Assembly (NCBI GenBank): GCA_964400655.1
Contig: CAYNVN010000013.1
Span: forward strand, 1-15,714
Source: B16-G9 sp964400655
GTDB taxonomy: Bacteria; Bacteroidota; Bacteroidia; Bacteroidales; F082
Length of the DNA stretch: 15,714 bases
Reading direction: 5' to 3'
Shown here: in pieces, positions 1-6,897 of the stretch
Layout: each line of letters opens with the position of its first letter
How positions within the stretch are numbered: the first letter of the stretch is position 1
The notes under the pieces: model-generated
What the model saw: the letters and a program-made list of their open reading frames with translations, nothing else
Told to the model about the DNA's origin: nothing
Database searches by the model: none
Position numbers and translations under genes: made by a program

Positions 1-1
1 T

Positions 2-106
2 TCAAAATTGGAACGGAATTTAAAAGACATACGATTTTCGACCTTACAAAGGATTATCAATGAAGGGCTAGGCGGACACTTAGAAATATCTATAAAATTC
101 AAATAA
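2..106 (+). CDS. C-terminal end of an Xre-family helix-turn-helix protein (5' partial)
   Basis: The reading frame is open from the window edge to a TAA at 104-106 and gives the last 34 residues of a protein. It begins SKLERNLKDIRFSTLQRI, which fits the recognition helix and following helices of an Xre/lambda-repressor fold (consensus-like S-x-x-E-x-x-x-x-x-I-x-x-x-T-L-x-x-I). It ends with a G-G-H-L-E-I-S-I strand of the kind seen in HigA-type antitoxins. Such proteins bind operator DNA and often repress their own operon with a toxin gene, which would lie left of the window. The stop is 14 bp before an attC-like inverted repeat, the spacing expected of an integron cassette gene. The family call rests on 34 residues only; any short HTH regulator is possible. 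Confidence 0.5.
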   Translation, partial: SKLERNLKDIRFSTLQRIINEGLGGHLEISIKFK

Positions 107-120
107 GAAAAAGCACGAAA

Positions 121-251
121 GCCCAACAAAGGCTCATAGTGTATGCCGCAGTTAGTTGTAAATATGACAATTAAACTTTAAATAAAGGCACTGGTAAATA
201 GAAAAATTAGCACATAGAAATGCGGCACGCACCATAGCCCAACCGTTATGA
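121..251. repeat. Imperfect inverted repeat resembling an integron attC site
   Basis: The left arm 131-150 pairs with the right arm 221-239. TGCCGCA (144-150) matches TGCGGCA (221-227) exactly, further pairs follow at 139-142 with 229-232, and GGCT/AGCC closes the helix once C135 is bulged out. Unpaired A143 and A138 and the bulged C135 resemble the extrahelical bases of attC sites. Outside the arms are GCCCAAC (121-127, matching RYYYAAC) and GTTATGA (245-251, partly matching GTTRRRY). Only the AAC/GTT part of these outer boxes pairs. That is expected if the bases after G|TT came from a different recombination partner. The roughly 70-bp AT-rich centre (151-220) holds no gene. No further gene is visible from 252 to 307. 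Confidence 0.5.
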
Positions 252-307
252 CCAATAAGTTAACATTAAACGATTCCAGTATGTAAAAAGTTTTAATGCC
301 GGTTTTT

Positions 308-829
308 TTATTCCCATGGACGCATCTCGTCCGATTTTGCCCATTCGTTAATCCAGTCGGGTACCGGAATTGAAACGTCGGGTATGCCCAGGGCTTTTAA
401 AACTTCACCGGTGGGAACCAGCCCTTTTGGGGAAGTAATGGCGGTTCGTACCAAAGCGGAGGTGTGCAATTTTCCTTTGCTAACAATTTTCTGCTCAAAA
501 TAAAACCAGCGATGGTCGATGCCCGCCACCCTGGAGTGGATTTCAAATTTGGTAAAGAGTCGTAACCGGTACCGATAGCGAATACTGATGCCGGCCACCA
601 TCAGTCCCCAGTTCTGTTTTTTAAGTGTTTTCCATAATCCGGTACGCATGGCCACATCGTACCTGCCAAAGTCGAACAGGGTGAGATAGCGGCCGTTGTT
701 AAGCTCAAAAAACGGATCGAGATCGGTTAAGCAAACCCTCGATTTTAATATGCTTACATCGCCTACCCCGATGGGTTTGCGTTTATTTTTGGTAAGAAAG
801 ACCTTTGCCAGGCGACACCACGGATACAT
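308..829 (-). CDS. THEM6-like hotdog-fold acyl-CoA thioesterase family protein
   Basis: This 173-residue protein is predicted to be a 4HBT-type thioesterase, hydrolysing an acyl-thioester in the cytoplasm; the substrate cannot be read from sequence. The clearest signature is at residues 36-58, where D-L-D-P-F-F-E-L-N-N-G-R-Y is followed by an aromatic/acidic stretch. This corresponds to the start of the hotdog helix, in which THEM6 and related proteins carry an N-N-x-R-Y motif. The middle contains alternating strands (RYRYRLRLFTKFEIHSRV) typical of the hotdog sheet. The length fits the family. Its ATG lies only 2 bp after the rpe stop, so it is almost certainly cotranscribed with and translationally close to rpe. 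No functional link to rpe is known to me. Confidence 0.75.
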   Translation of the reverse strand: MYPWCRLAKVFLTKNKRKPIGVGDVSILKSRVCLTDLDPFFELNNGRYLTLFDFGRYDVAMRTGLWKTLKKQNWGLMVAGISIRYRYRLRLFTKFEIHSRVAGIDHRWFYFEQKIVSKGKLHTSALVRTAITSPKGLVPTGEVLKALGIPDVSIPVPDWINEWAKSDEMRPWE

Positions 830-831
830 TA

Positions 832-1482
832 TTAAACGGTTTTTAAAGCATGAATGGTTTTTACCACATCGTCCGATTTGAAAATGGTATTGCCGGCCAC
901 CAGCACGTCGGCACCCGCCTCAATGAGTTTGCCTGCATTTTCCAGCGTAACACCACCGTCAACCTCTATCAGGGCTGAAGACCCGCGTTGCCGTATCAGC
1001 TTTTTAAGTTGCTTTATTTTGGAGTAGGTGTTCTCAATAAATGTTTGTCCGCCAAATCCGGGATTTACCGACATCAGAAGCACCAGATCAACATCGTTAA
1101 TAATATCTTCCAGCAGCATTACGCTGGTGTGCGGGTTAAGCACCACCCCCGCTTTCATGCCTTCGTCTTTTATGGCATTTATGGTGCGATGCAGATGGGT
1201 TACCGCTTCGTAATGAACCGTAAGAATATCGGCACCCGCTTTTTTAAAATCGGCAATATAACGTTCGGGTTCAACAATCATTAAATGAACATCCAACGGT
1301 TTCCGGGCATGGCGGCTAATGGCTTTGATAACCGGAATTCCAAATGATATATTGGGTACAAATACGCCGTCCATCACATCCAGGTGAAACCAGTCGGCTT
1401 CGCTCTGGTTGATGCGTTCAATATCTTGTTGCAGGTTGGCAAAATCAGCCGAAAGCATGGAAGGGGCAATCAGATAACTCAT
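832..1482 (-). CDS. rpe: Ribulose-phosphate 3-epimerase
   Basis: Rpe interconverts D-ribulose 5-phosphate and D-xylulose 5-phosphate in the cytosolic pentose phosphate pathway. The 216-residue (beta/alpha)8 protein shows the family landmarks in order: IAPSMLSADF near the N-terminus, WFHLDVMDGVFVPNISFG (metal ligands His33 and Asp35, counting from the chosen start), LDVHLMI (His66), VLLMSVNPGFGGQTF (phosphate-binding loop region) and the later EVDGG with the catalytic Asp. The start was placed at the ATG at 1482 and not at the in-frame ATG at 1509, because the conserved protein begins at MSYLIAPSML; the extra nine residues are atypical. The gene sits between a small membrane-protein gene and the thioesterase gene in one orientation. 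Confidence 0.97.
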   Translation of the reverse strand: MSYLIAPSMLSADFANLQQDIERINQSEADWFHLDVMDGVFVPNISFGIPVIKAISRHARKPLDVHLMIVEPERYIADFKKAGADILTVHYEAVTHLHRTINAIKDEGMKAGVVLNPHTSVMLLEDIINDVDLVLLMSVNPGFGGQTFIENTYSKIKQLKKLIRQRGSSALIEVDGGVTLENAGKLIEAGADVLVAGNTIFKSDDVVKTIHALKTV

Positions 1483-1552
1483 ATTTTTGTTTTGGCCAAA
1501 ATTAAACATTTCAAGCGGATAAACGGGTTTGTCGGCCGACAGATTTTTTTCA

Positions 1553-1771
1553 TTAACGGGATGACGGGGGTTGTTCCTTGTTGTTTTTTGTGTGATGTTC
1601 CGAAAGGATAAAGTATGCTGTTACCGTTCCCGTGAAAAGTCCGCATAACCATAGCCGGCAATGTCCCAGCCAAAGTTTGATGATCAAAAGCACAATGAGC
1701 ACAACAAGTGTTGTCCAGCCCAGTATGCTTTGAAACTTTTTGGTTTTGAGTATTTCTTTGTTGAATTTCAC
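1553..1771 (-). CDS. Small two-helix membrane protein, function unknown
   Basis: I do not recognise a family. The 72-residue product has a basic N-terminus (MKFNKEILKTKKF), a hydrophobic segment at about residues 17-37 (LGWTTLVVLIVLLIIKLWLG), a short polar turn, a second hydrophobic segment at about 38-58, and a polar tail rich in K, N, E, P and S. It would be a two-pass inner membrane protein with both ends probably cytoplasmic. It lies in the queA-rpe direction, 121 bp after queA and 70 bp before the chosen rpe start, so it may be part of the same transcript. The evidence is one open frame with coherent hydrophobicity. An overlapping frame at 1479-1673 competes but shows no such organisation. 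Confidence 0.5.
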   Translation of the reverse strand: MKFNKEILKTKKFQSILGWTTLVVLIVLLIIKLWLGHCRLWLCGLFTGTVTAYFILSEHHTKNNKEQPPSSR

Positions 1772-1892
1772 CGGATTGTTTTTATTTCAGGCAATTCCGG
1801 ATATCAGCCGTTCGAAAATGGTGCCGGGTGTTTCCGGTAACAGCTGTTTCGACAACCGTTAAAGTAAGAAAGCCCGTTTTTAAGCCAACGGT

Positions 1893-2942
1893 TTAGATGA
1901 TCAGCATGGCATCGCCATAGGTGAAAAACTTGTATTTTTCTTTAATGGCTTCCTGATAAACATCAAAAACAAAATCGTAACCAAGATAGGCGGCCACCAT
2001 CATAATCATGGGCGACATGGGCAGATGAAAGTTGGTTACCATGGCATTGGCAACTTTTACATCGTAAGGAGGAAAAATAAATTTGTTGGTCCACCCTTTA
2101 TAGGGTTTAATAAGCCCGGTAATGGAAACCGCCGTTTCAAGGGCTTTCATGCTGGTGGTACCAATGGCACAAATCTTTTTGTTGTTGAGTTTGGCTTCGT
2201 TAACGATTTTGGTTGTTTTTTCCGAAATGTACATCTCTTCCGAATCAACCTTGTGTTTGGTAAGGTCTTCCACCTCGATGGGCCTGAAATTGCCCAGTCC
2301 GGTATGGAGGGTTATTTCTGCAAAATCAACACCCTTTATTTCAAGTCTTTTCATCAGTTCGCGCGAGAAGTGCATTCCTGCAGTAGGGGCAGCCACGGCA
2401 CCTTCGTACTTGGCATAAATGGTTTGGTAGCGTTCATCGTCTTCGGGAGCCACTTCGCGGCCGTGAATTTTAGGCAACGGGGTTTCGCCAAGCCTTTGAA
2501 GGGTGGCTTTAAACTCTTCGTAGCTTCCGTCGAACAAAAACCTCAGGGTACGTCCGCGTGAGGTGGTGTTGTCGATAACCTCGGCAACCAGCTCGTCTTC
2601 TTCTCCAAAATAGAGTTTGTTTCCGATTCTGATTTTTCTGGCAGGGTCAACCAACACGTCCCACAAACGACTTTCGCGGTTGAGCTCTCTTAATAAAAAC
2701 ACTTCAATCTTGGCACCGGTTTTCTCTTTTTCGCCGTAAAGCCTTGCCGGAAAAACACGGGTATTGTTGATTACAAATACATCACCGTCGTCAAAATAGT
2801 TAATAATATCTTTAAACTGCTTGTGTTCAATGGTTTTCTCTTTACGATGGACAACCATCAGCCTCGATTCGTCTCTGTTTTCGGGAGGAAAATCGGCAAT
2901 CAGTTCTTTGGGTAAATTAAATTTAAATTGAGACAGCTTCAT
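1893..2942 (-). CDS. queA: S-adenosylmethionine:tRNA ribosyltransferase-isomerase
   Basis: QueA transfers and isomerises the ribosyl moiety of S-adenosylmethionine onto 7-aminomethyl-7-deazaguanine in tRNA, giving epoxyqueuosine, the penultimate step of queuosine synthesis. The 349 residues match the usual family length of about 340-360. Recognisable blocks are the N-terminal LPKELIADFPPENRDESRL (residues 10-28), VINNTRVFPARL (57-68), APTAGMHF (185-192), LHTGLGNFRPI (212-222) and the C-terminal TNFHLP followed by a hydrophobic segment and FFTYGDAMLI. It starts at the ATG at 2942, which follows a well-matched sigma promoter with a leader of about 75 nt. Other queuosine genes are not in this window. 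Confidence 0.97.
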   Translation of the reverse strand: MKLSQFKFNLPKELIADFPPENRDESRLMVVHRKEKTIEHKQFKDIINYFDDGDVFVINNTRVFPARLYGEKEKTGAKIEVFLLRELNRESRLWDVLVDPARKIRIGNKLYFGEEDELVAEVIDNTTSRGRTLRFLFDGSYEEFKATLQRLGETPLPKIHGREVAPEDDERYQTIYAKYEGAVAAPTAGMHFSRELMKRLEIKGVDFAEITLHTGLGNFRPIEVEDLTKHKVDSEEMYISEKTTKIVNEAKLNNKKICAIGTTSMKALETAVSITGLIKPYKGWTNKFIFPPYDVKVANAMVTNFHLPMSPMIMMVAAYLGYDFVFDVYQEAIKEKYKFFTYGDAMLII

Positions 2943-3023
2943 ATTTTTATGGATTTATATATTTAAGTATCTGAAAATCAATATTTATACATCTTTGTAA
3001 AAAAAGAGATATAAAAAAGGCGG

Positions 3024-3054
3024 CAAAGATACAAAATGCTGAAGCCTTTGTCAA
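3024..3054 (-). promoter_or_regulatory. Promoter for queA (-33/-7 type)
   Basis: Reading the minus strand, a perfect Bacteroidota -7 box TATCTTTG lies at 3031-3024. Upstream is TTGAC at 3054-3050, giving about 20 bp between TTG and the -7 box, within the known spacing of TTTG-N(17-23)-TAnnTTTG. Transcription would start near 3018, leaving a leader of about 75 nt before the queA ATG. It shares its -33 region with a plus-strand promoter. Confidence 0.7.
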
Positions 3055-3081
3055 GTTAATTCGTATATTTATTTAACTTTC
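3047..3081 (+). promoter_or_regulatory. Promoter for the candidate small RNA
   Basis: On the plus strand, TTTG at 3047-3050 is followed after 23 bp by TAACTTTC at 3074-3081, one mismatch from the TAnnTTTG consensus. Transcription would start near 3088, directly before the G-rich 5' end of the predicted RNA. The TTTGTCAA core is an inverted repeat, so the same bases serve as the -33 region for queA on the other strand. Confidence 0.5.
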
Positions 3082-3087
3082 AATTAT

Positions 3088-3297
3088 TTAAAAGGGGCGG
3101 TTTTATTTTTAATACAAGCCTTTCCCTAAACATCGGAACAGGTGTATTAGGGGGAAGAATAGCTACAGGCTGCTTTAGTAATAAATATGTACCTTAGCAA
3201 ATTCTGAAAAGAGATGAGCAAGTAATAATTTTTGAAAAACAAATATTAAATTTCGACAGGGGTAGTACTTAGGTTAACCCGTCCGGAATTTTTTTTT
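3088..3297 (+). ncRNA. Candidate structured small RNA (about 210 nt), possibly 6S-like, or a dksA leader
   Basis: This gene-free stretch has a promoter, folded segments and a terminator. The main hairpin pairs 3121-3129 with 3147-3156 (TTCCCTAA with TTAGGG...AA) and continues as ACATC (3130-3134) with GGTGT (3141-3145), closing a six-base loop with one bulged A. Below it, AGCCT (3117-3121) can pair with AGGCT (3167-3171), TAC (3113-3115) with GTA (3178-3180), and GGT (3099-3101) with ACC (3191-3193), making a long imperfect rod. The segment 3198-3250 is AT-rich and looks unstructured, and a terminator hairpin follows. Rod shape, length and independent promoter recall 6S RNA, which has a flavobacterial form, but I cannot match conserved bases. 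Alternatively it is an attenuating leader of dksA-lspA. No SRP RNA, RNase P or tmRNA signature was seen. Confidence 0.45.
3254..3297 (+). terminator. Intrinsic terminator of the candidate small RNA
   Basis: GAC(A)GGG at 3255-3261 pairs with CCC-GTC at 3278-3283, with an extra T-A pair above, followed by CGGAA and a run of nine T at 3289-3297. There is no protein gene upstream on this strand to terminate, which supports a non-coding transcript or a regulated leader. Confidence 0.55.
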
Positions 3298-3435
3298 ACA
3301 CTAAATTGATGTTTTTGAATGTATGTTTCAATTAAATTGCTTTGTTTAGCGCATCAAAATAAGATTTAGCCTGATATTATTTAAAAGTTGGAGTCGGGAT
3401 ATAAATGTGTGGTAATTTTAAATTAATTTTTTTTT

Positions 3436-3443
3436 TATCTTTA
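3436..3443 (+). promoter_or_regulatory. Possible -7 box for dksA-lspA
   Basis: TATCTTTA at 3436-3443 is one mismatch from TAnnTTTG and lies 37 bp before the dksA ATG. No convincing TTTG -33 element is present at the right distance, so the call is weak. If it is real, dksA has its own promoter downstream of the terminator at 3254-3297. The rest of 3298-3480 is AT-rich, with nothing else recognised. Confidence 0.3.
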
Positions 3444-3480
3444 TGGATTCTTTTTTTTAACCATATAAAATGACAGGATT

Positions 3481-3879
3481 ATGAGTATGACGGAAACAAA
3501 AAAGACAAGATATTCGGATGAAGAATTGGAAGAGTTCAAAGAGATCATCCTGCAAAAAATTGAAAAAGCAAAAGAAGACCTTAAACTGCTGACCGAAGCA
3601 TATACCAATACGGGCAACAACGGAACCAACGATACCTCTCCCACTTTTAAAGTTCTGGAAGAGGGGCAGCAGGTTTTATCGAAAGAAGAGAACCGTCAGC
3701 TGGCAGCACGTCAGGAAAGGTTTATCAGAAATTTGGAAGCCGCTTTGGTTCGTATCGAAAACAAAACCTATGGTATTTGCAGGGTAACCGGCAAACTTAT
3801 CAGCAAAGAGCGGTTAAGAGCAGTGCCTCATGCCACTTTAAGTATTGATGCCAAGCTCAACAGGAATAAAGTCCGTTAA
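3481..3879 (+). CDS. DksA/TraR-family transcription factor with degenerate zinc finger
   Basis: DksA proteins insert a coiled coil into the RNA polymerase secondary channel and modulate initiation, often with ppGpp. The 132-residue product has a long charged helical region (residues 12-40), a Gly/Asn/Thr-rich linker (43-54), a second helix (57-93), and then the finger region YGICRVTGKL with RLRAVPHA. Only Cys100 of the four zinc-ligand cysteines remains; the CxxC partner is Thr103, and the second pair is replaced by residues around Ser121-Ala124. The acidic DxxDxA tip of E. coli DksA is not evident. Such cysteine-poor forms are, as I recall, usual in Bacteroidota. The start is the first ATG of ATG-AGT-ATG; Met3 is equally possible. 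It is cotranscribed with lspA (29-bp gap). Confidence 0.85.
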   Translation: MSMTETKKTRYSDEELEEFKEIILQKIEKAKEDLKLLTEAYTNTGNNGTNDTSPTFKVLEEGQQVLSKEENRQLAARQERFIRNLEAALVRIENKTYGICRVTGKLISKERLRAVPHATLSIDAKLNRNKVR

Positions 3880-3908
3880 TCATTCATTCCACTTTTAAAC
3901 GGAAACCG

Positions 3909-4526
3909 TTGAAAAAGACATTTTTTATTACCCTTATCATACTGGTATTAGACCAGTGGTTAAAGATTTGGATAAAACTGAACTTTACCCTCGGGGAAGA
4001 GGTGCCGGTGTTGGGCAACTGGTTTAAATTATATTTTACCGAGAATAACGGGATGGCTTTCGGGCTGGAATTTGCAGGCCATTGGGGAAAACTATTTTTA
4101 AGTGTATTCCGTATTGTTGCTGTTTTCGGGATTGTGGTTTATATATTTTTTCTTACCAGAAACGGAAAACACAAGGGGCTTGAATTTAGCGCCTCCCTTA
4201 TTTTGGCCGGCGCGCTCGGTAACATTATCGACAGTGCTTTTTACGGCATGATATTTACCCAAAGCACCTACCATTCCGTTGCCACTTTTGCTACCGGCGA
4301 GTTACAGGGTTACGCTTCGTTTTTGCACGGAAAGGTGGTTGACATGCTCTATTTCCCGCTGATTGACATAGCCCGTTCACAGGCTCCTGCCTGGATGCCG
4401 GGCTTTTTGTTTGGGCCCGACGACCATTTTATCTTTTTCAGGCCCATATTTAACATTGCCGATTCGTCCATTACCGTTGGTGTGGCCTGGCTGTTGCTTT
4501 TTGAGCGAAAGAATTTACATTTTTGA
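3909..4526 (+). CDS. lspA: Lipoprotein signal peptidase (signal peptidase II)
   Basis: LspA is an inner-membrane aspartyl protease that removes the signal peptide of prolipoproteins after lipidation. Four hydrophobic segments are visible, with LDQWLKIW (residues 14-21), an N-N-x-G-x-A-F motif (ENNGMAFG, 45-52), GNIIDS (104-109), GKVVDM with catalytic Asp145, and FNIADS with catalytic Asp185. At 205 residues it is longer than E. coli LspA (164). The excess lies in an insert between GNIID and VVDM (about 110-140) and another before FNIAD (about 152-178). No ATG precedes the conserved MKKTFF start, so TTG at 3909 is the start. It converges on topA, whose stop lies 15 bp away. Confidence 0.95.
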   Translation: MKKTFFITLIILVLDQWLKIWIKLNFTLGEEVPVLGNWFKLYFTENNGMAFGLEFAGHWGKLFLSVFRIVAVFGIVVYIFFLTRNGKHKGLEFSASLILAGALGNIIDSAFYGMIFTQSTYHSVATFATGELQGYASFLHGKVVDMLYFPLIDIARSQAPAWMPGFLFGPDDHFIFFRPIFNIADSSITVGVAWLLLFERKNLHF

Positions 4527-4541
4527 TAAATCCCCCGAAAA

Positions 4542-6857
4542 TTACTTTTTCTTTTTTGAGAACCTTTTCTTGGGCATGTTTTTCGGGTCCTTCGAAATTT
4601 CGTAGCAATCTTCCAGGGTTAGCGATGCCGGATCGGTTCCTTTCGGGATTTTATAATTTTGTTTTTTGATAACAAGATAGGGGCCGTAACGTCCGTTGAG
4701 CACCTGAACATCGGGGTCTTCATCAAAAGTTTTGATGATTTTTTCACGGTCGGCTTTACGTTTGGCTTCAATCAGTTCAATGGCTCTGTTTAATGTAATG
4801 GTAGCGGGGTCGTCATCCTTTTTAATGGAAACAAACATTTTACCGTGGCGCACATAAGGCCCGAAACGGCCAATGGCAACACTAACATCCTGATCTTCGT
4901 AGGTTCCCAAAATGCGGGGATATTCAAAAAGTTTTAAAGCCTCTTCGAGGGTTATGGTGTCAACCGACTGGCCTTTGCGCAGGCCGGCAAATTTGGGTTT
5001 CTCTTCCGACTCGGTATCTCCAATCTGGACAATGGGCCCGAAGCGGCCGATTTTAACAAATACGTTTTTCCCCGATTCGGGGTCAACGCCTAACAATCTT
5101 TCGCCGCTGAATTTGCCTGAATTTTTTTGGGTGTCTTCAATTTTTTCGTGAAAACCGCCGTAAAAATCTTTAATAATTTTATTCCACTCTTTTTTGCCGT
5201 CGGCAATTTCATCAAACTCCTTTTCAACCTTAGCGGTAAAATTATAGTCGAGGATATCCGAAAAATATTGAACCAAAAACCGGTTAACCAATGTTCCAAT
5301 ATCGGTGGGGAACAGTTTGGCTTTTTCGGAGCCGGTATTTTCGGTTAATGTTTTTTCGGTGATTTTATCGTCGGCAAGTTCCAAAACCGTTATTTTTCTT
5401 TTTTCCGACGGACGGTTTTCTTTAACCACATAACCACGGTTGATAATGGTTGATATGGTTGGTGCATAAGTTGAAGGGCGGCCAATGCCCAGTTCTTCCA
5501 GTTTTTTTACCAGGCTGGCTTCGGTGTACCTCGGAGGATGCTTGGTAAAACGCTGTTTGGCTTCCATTTTATTAACAACGGGCTTATCCCCTTTGTTCAT
5601 GGGTGGCAACATGCCCGAAACATTTTGCTCGTTGTTTTCTTCGTCGGTGCCTTCGCGGTACACCTTTAAAAATCCGTCGAAAGTAATCACCTCACCCGAA
5701 GCGGTAAAATAATCATCTGCACCGCTCGATTTTATTTGAGCAACGGTTCTTTCCAAAACGGCATCGGCCATTTGCGAAGCAATGGTACGTTTCCATATGA
5801 GTTCATACAAGCGGCGCTCATCGTCGGAGCCTGTTACCGTGGCGTTGTTTAAATAGGTAGGGCGAATGGCTTCGTGTGCCTCTTGCGCACCTTTCGATTT
5901 GGTGGCATATTTTCTTACCTTAACATACTTGTCGCCGTAAAGTTTGCCAATCTCTTCTTTGGCCATGGACAAAGCGAGGTTCGACAGATTTACCGAGTCG
6001 GTTCTCATATAGGTTATTTTTCCCGATTCGTAAAGGTTTTGGGCAACCCGCATGGTTTTAGCCACCGGAAATCCAAGCTTACGCGATGCTTCCTGCTGCA
6101 GGGTTGAAGTTGTAAAAGGTGCCGCCGGTGTTTTTTTTCCGGGTTTTTTTTCAACCGAGGTTATTGTAAAACCGGCTCCTATTTGTTTTTGTAAAAAGGC
6201 TTTTGCATCATCGGCGGTATCAAACTTCTTAGCATATTCGGCGCTAAATGTTTTACCGTTTAAACTAAACTCGGCAATAACCTTGAAAAACGAAACGCTT
6301 TTAAAGTTTTTAATCTCCTCTTCGCGTTCCACAATCAGCCTTACGGCAACCGACTGAACGCGGCCGGCCGACAATGCGGGTTTTACTTTTTTCCACAACA
6401 AAGGCGACAGCTCATAACCTACCAGTCTGTCGAGTACACGGCGGGCAAATTGTGCCGACACAAGATTTTTATCAATCGAACGCGGATTTTCGATGGCGTT
6501 GGTAATGGCGTTTTTGGTAATTTCGTGAAAAACAATTCGTTTTGTTTTGTTGTCATCCAGTCCTAAAGCGTTATAAAGGTGCCATGCAATGGCTTCTCCT
6601 TCACGGTCTTCATCAGAAGCCAGCCAAACCGTATCGGCCTGTTTGGCCAGTTTTTTCAGTTCGGAAACAATCTTCTTTTTATCGGCACTTATTTCATATT
6701 CCGGTTCAAAGTTGTTTTCCACATCAACGCTTAACTTGTTTTTGTTGAGGTCCATAACATGACCCATGCTCGATTTAACGGTATAATCTTTTCCCAGAAA
6801 ACCTTCAATAGTTTTTGCTTTAGCCGGCGACTCAACAATTACCAAATTTTTAGCCAT
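4542..6857 (-). CDS. topA: DNA topoisomerase I (type IA)
   Basis: TopA relaxes negative supercoils by cutting and passing single strands through a 5'-phosphotyrosine link. The 771 residues show the Toprim domain, with NLVIVESPAKAKTI (Glu9) and the SDEDREGEAIAW acidic triad (residues 81-92), and then the gate/core with SAGRVQSVAVRLIVERE (163-179). The active-site motif ITYMRTDS has nucleophile Tyr283. The C-terminal part has three G-R-[FY]-G-P repeats at residues 604-608, 663-667 and 722-726, characteristic of the TopA C-terminal repeat domain, and ends in a lysine-rich tail. No four-cysteine zinc ribbon is present, unlike E. coli TopA. It starts at the ATG at 6857 below a perfect -7 box. Confidence 0.97.
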   Translation of the reverse strand: MAKNLVIVESPAKAKTIEGFLGKDYTVKSSMGHVMDLNKNKLSVDVENNFEPEYEISADKKKIVSELKKLAKQADTVWLASDEDREGEAIAWHLYNALGLDDNKTKRIVFHEITKNAITNAIENPRSIDKNLVSAQFARRVLDRLVGYELSPLLWKKVKPALSAGRVQSVAVRLIVEREEEIKNFKSVSFFKVIAEFSLNGKTFSAEYAKKFDTADDAKAFLQKQIGAGFTITSVEKKPGKKTPAAPFTTSTLQQEASRKLGFPVAKTMRVAQNLYESGKITYMRTDSVNLSNLALSMAKEEIGKLYGDKYVKVRKYATKSKGAQEAHEAIRPTYLNNATVTGSDDERRLYELIWKRTIASQMADAVLERTVAQIKSSGADDYFTASGEVITFDGFLKVYREGTDEENNEQNVSGMLPPMNKGDKPVVNKMEAKQRFTKHPPRYTEASLVKKLEELGIGRPSTYAPTISTIINRGYVVKENRPSEKRKITVLELADDKITEKTLTENTGSEKAKLFPTDIGTLVNRFLVQYFSDILDYNFTAKVEKEFDEIADGKKEWNKIIKDFYGGFHEKIEDTQKNSGKFSGERLLGVDPESGKNVFVKIGRFGPIVQIGDTESEEKPKFAGLRKGQSVDTITLEEALKLFEYPRILGTYEDQDVSVAIGRFGPYVRHGKMFVSIKKDDDPATITLNRAIELIEAKRKADREKIIKTFDEDPDVQVLNGRYGPYLVIKKQNYKIPKGTDPASLTLEDCYEISKDPKNMPKKRFSKKKK

Positions 6858-6897
6858 AGTTAAATTTTTTAATTTCCAACGGTTTTAAAAAACGCTG

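Noticed and set aside
1530..1541. Perfect 12-bp palindrome TGTCGGCCGACA upstream of rpe
   Set aside because: A 12-bp perfect palindrome is expected a few times by chance in about 16 kb, it does not extend, and no second copy flanks another promoter. An operator is possible but unsupported.
1479..1673. 64-residue minus-strand frame overlapping the two-helix membrane protein
   Set aside because: It overlaps the membrane-protein frame and the rpe leader, shows no coherent domain or hydrophobic pattern, and its start lies inside the better-supported gene.
1772..1892. Short minus-strand peptide (LSKQLLPETPGTIFERLISGIA) after queA
   Set aside because: It has only a TTG start directly after a stop, 22 codons and no recognisable family. 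It is treated as non-coding spacer.
2025..2561. 178-residue plus-strand frame inside queA
   Set aside because: It is the antisense shadow of a confidently identified queA and has no motif or promoter of its own.
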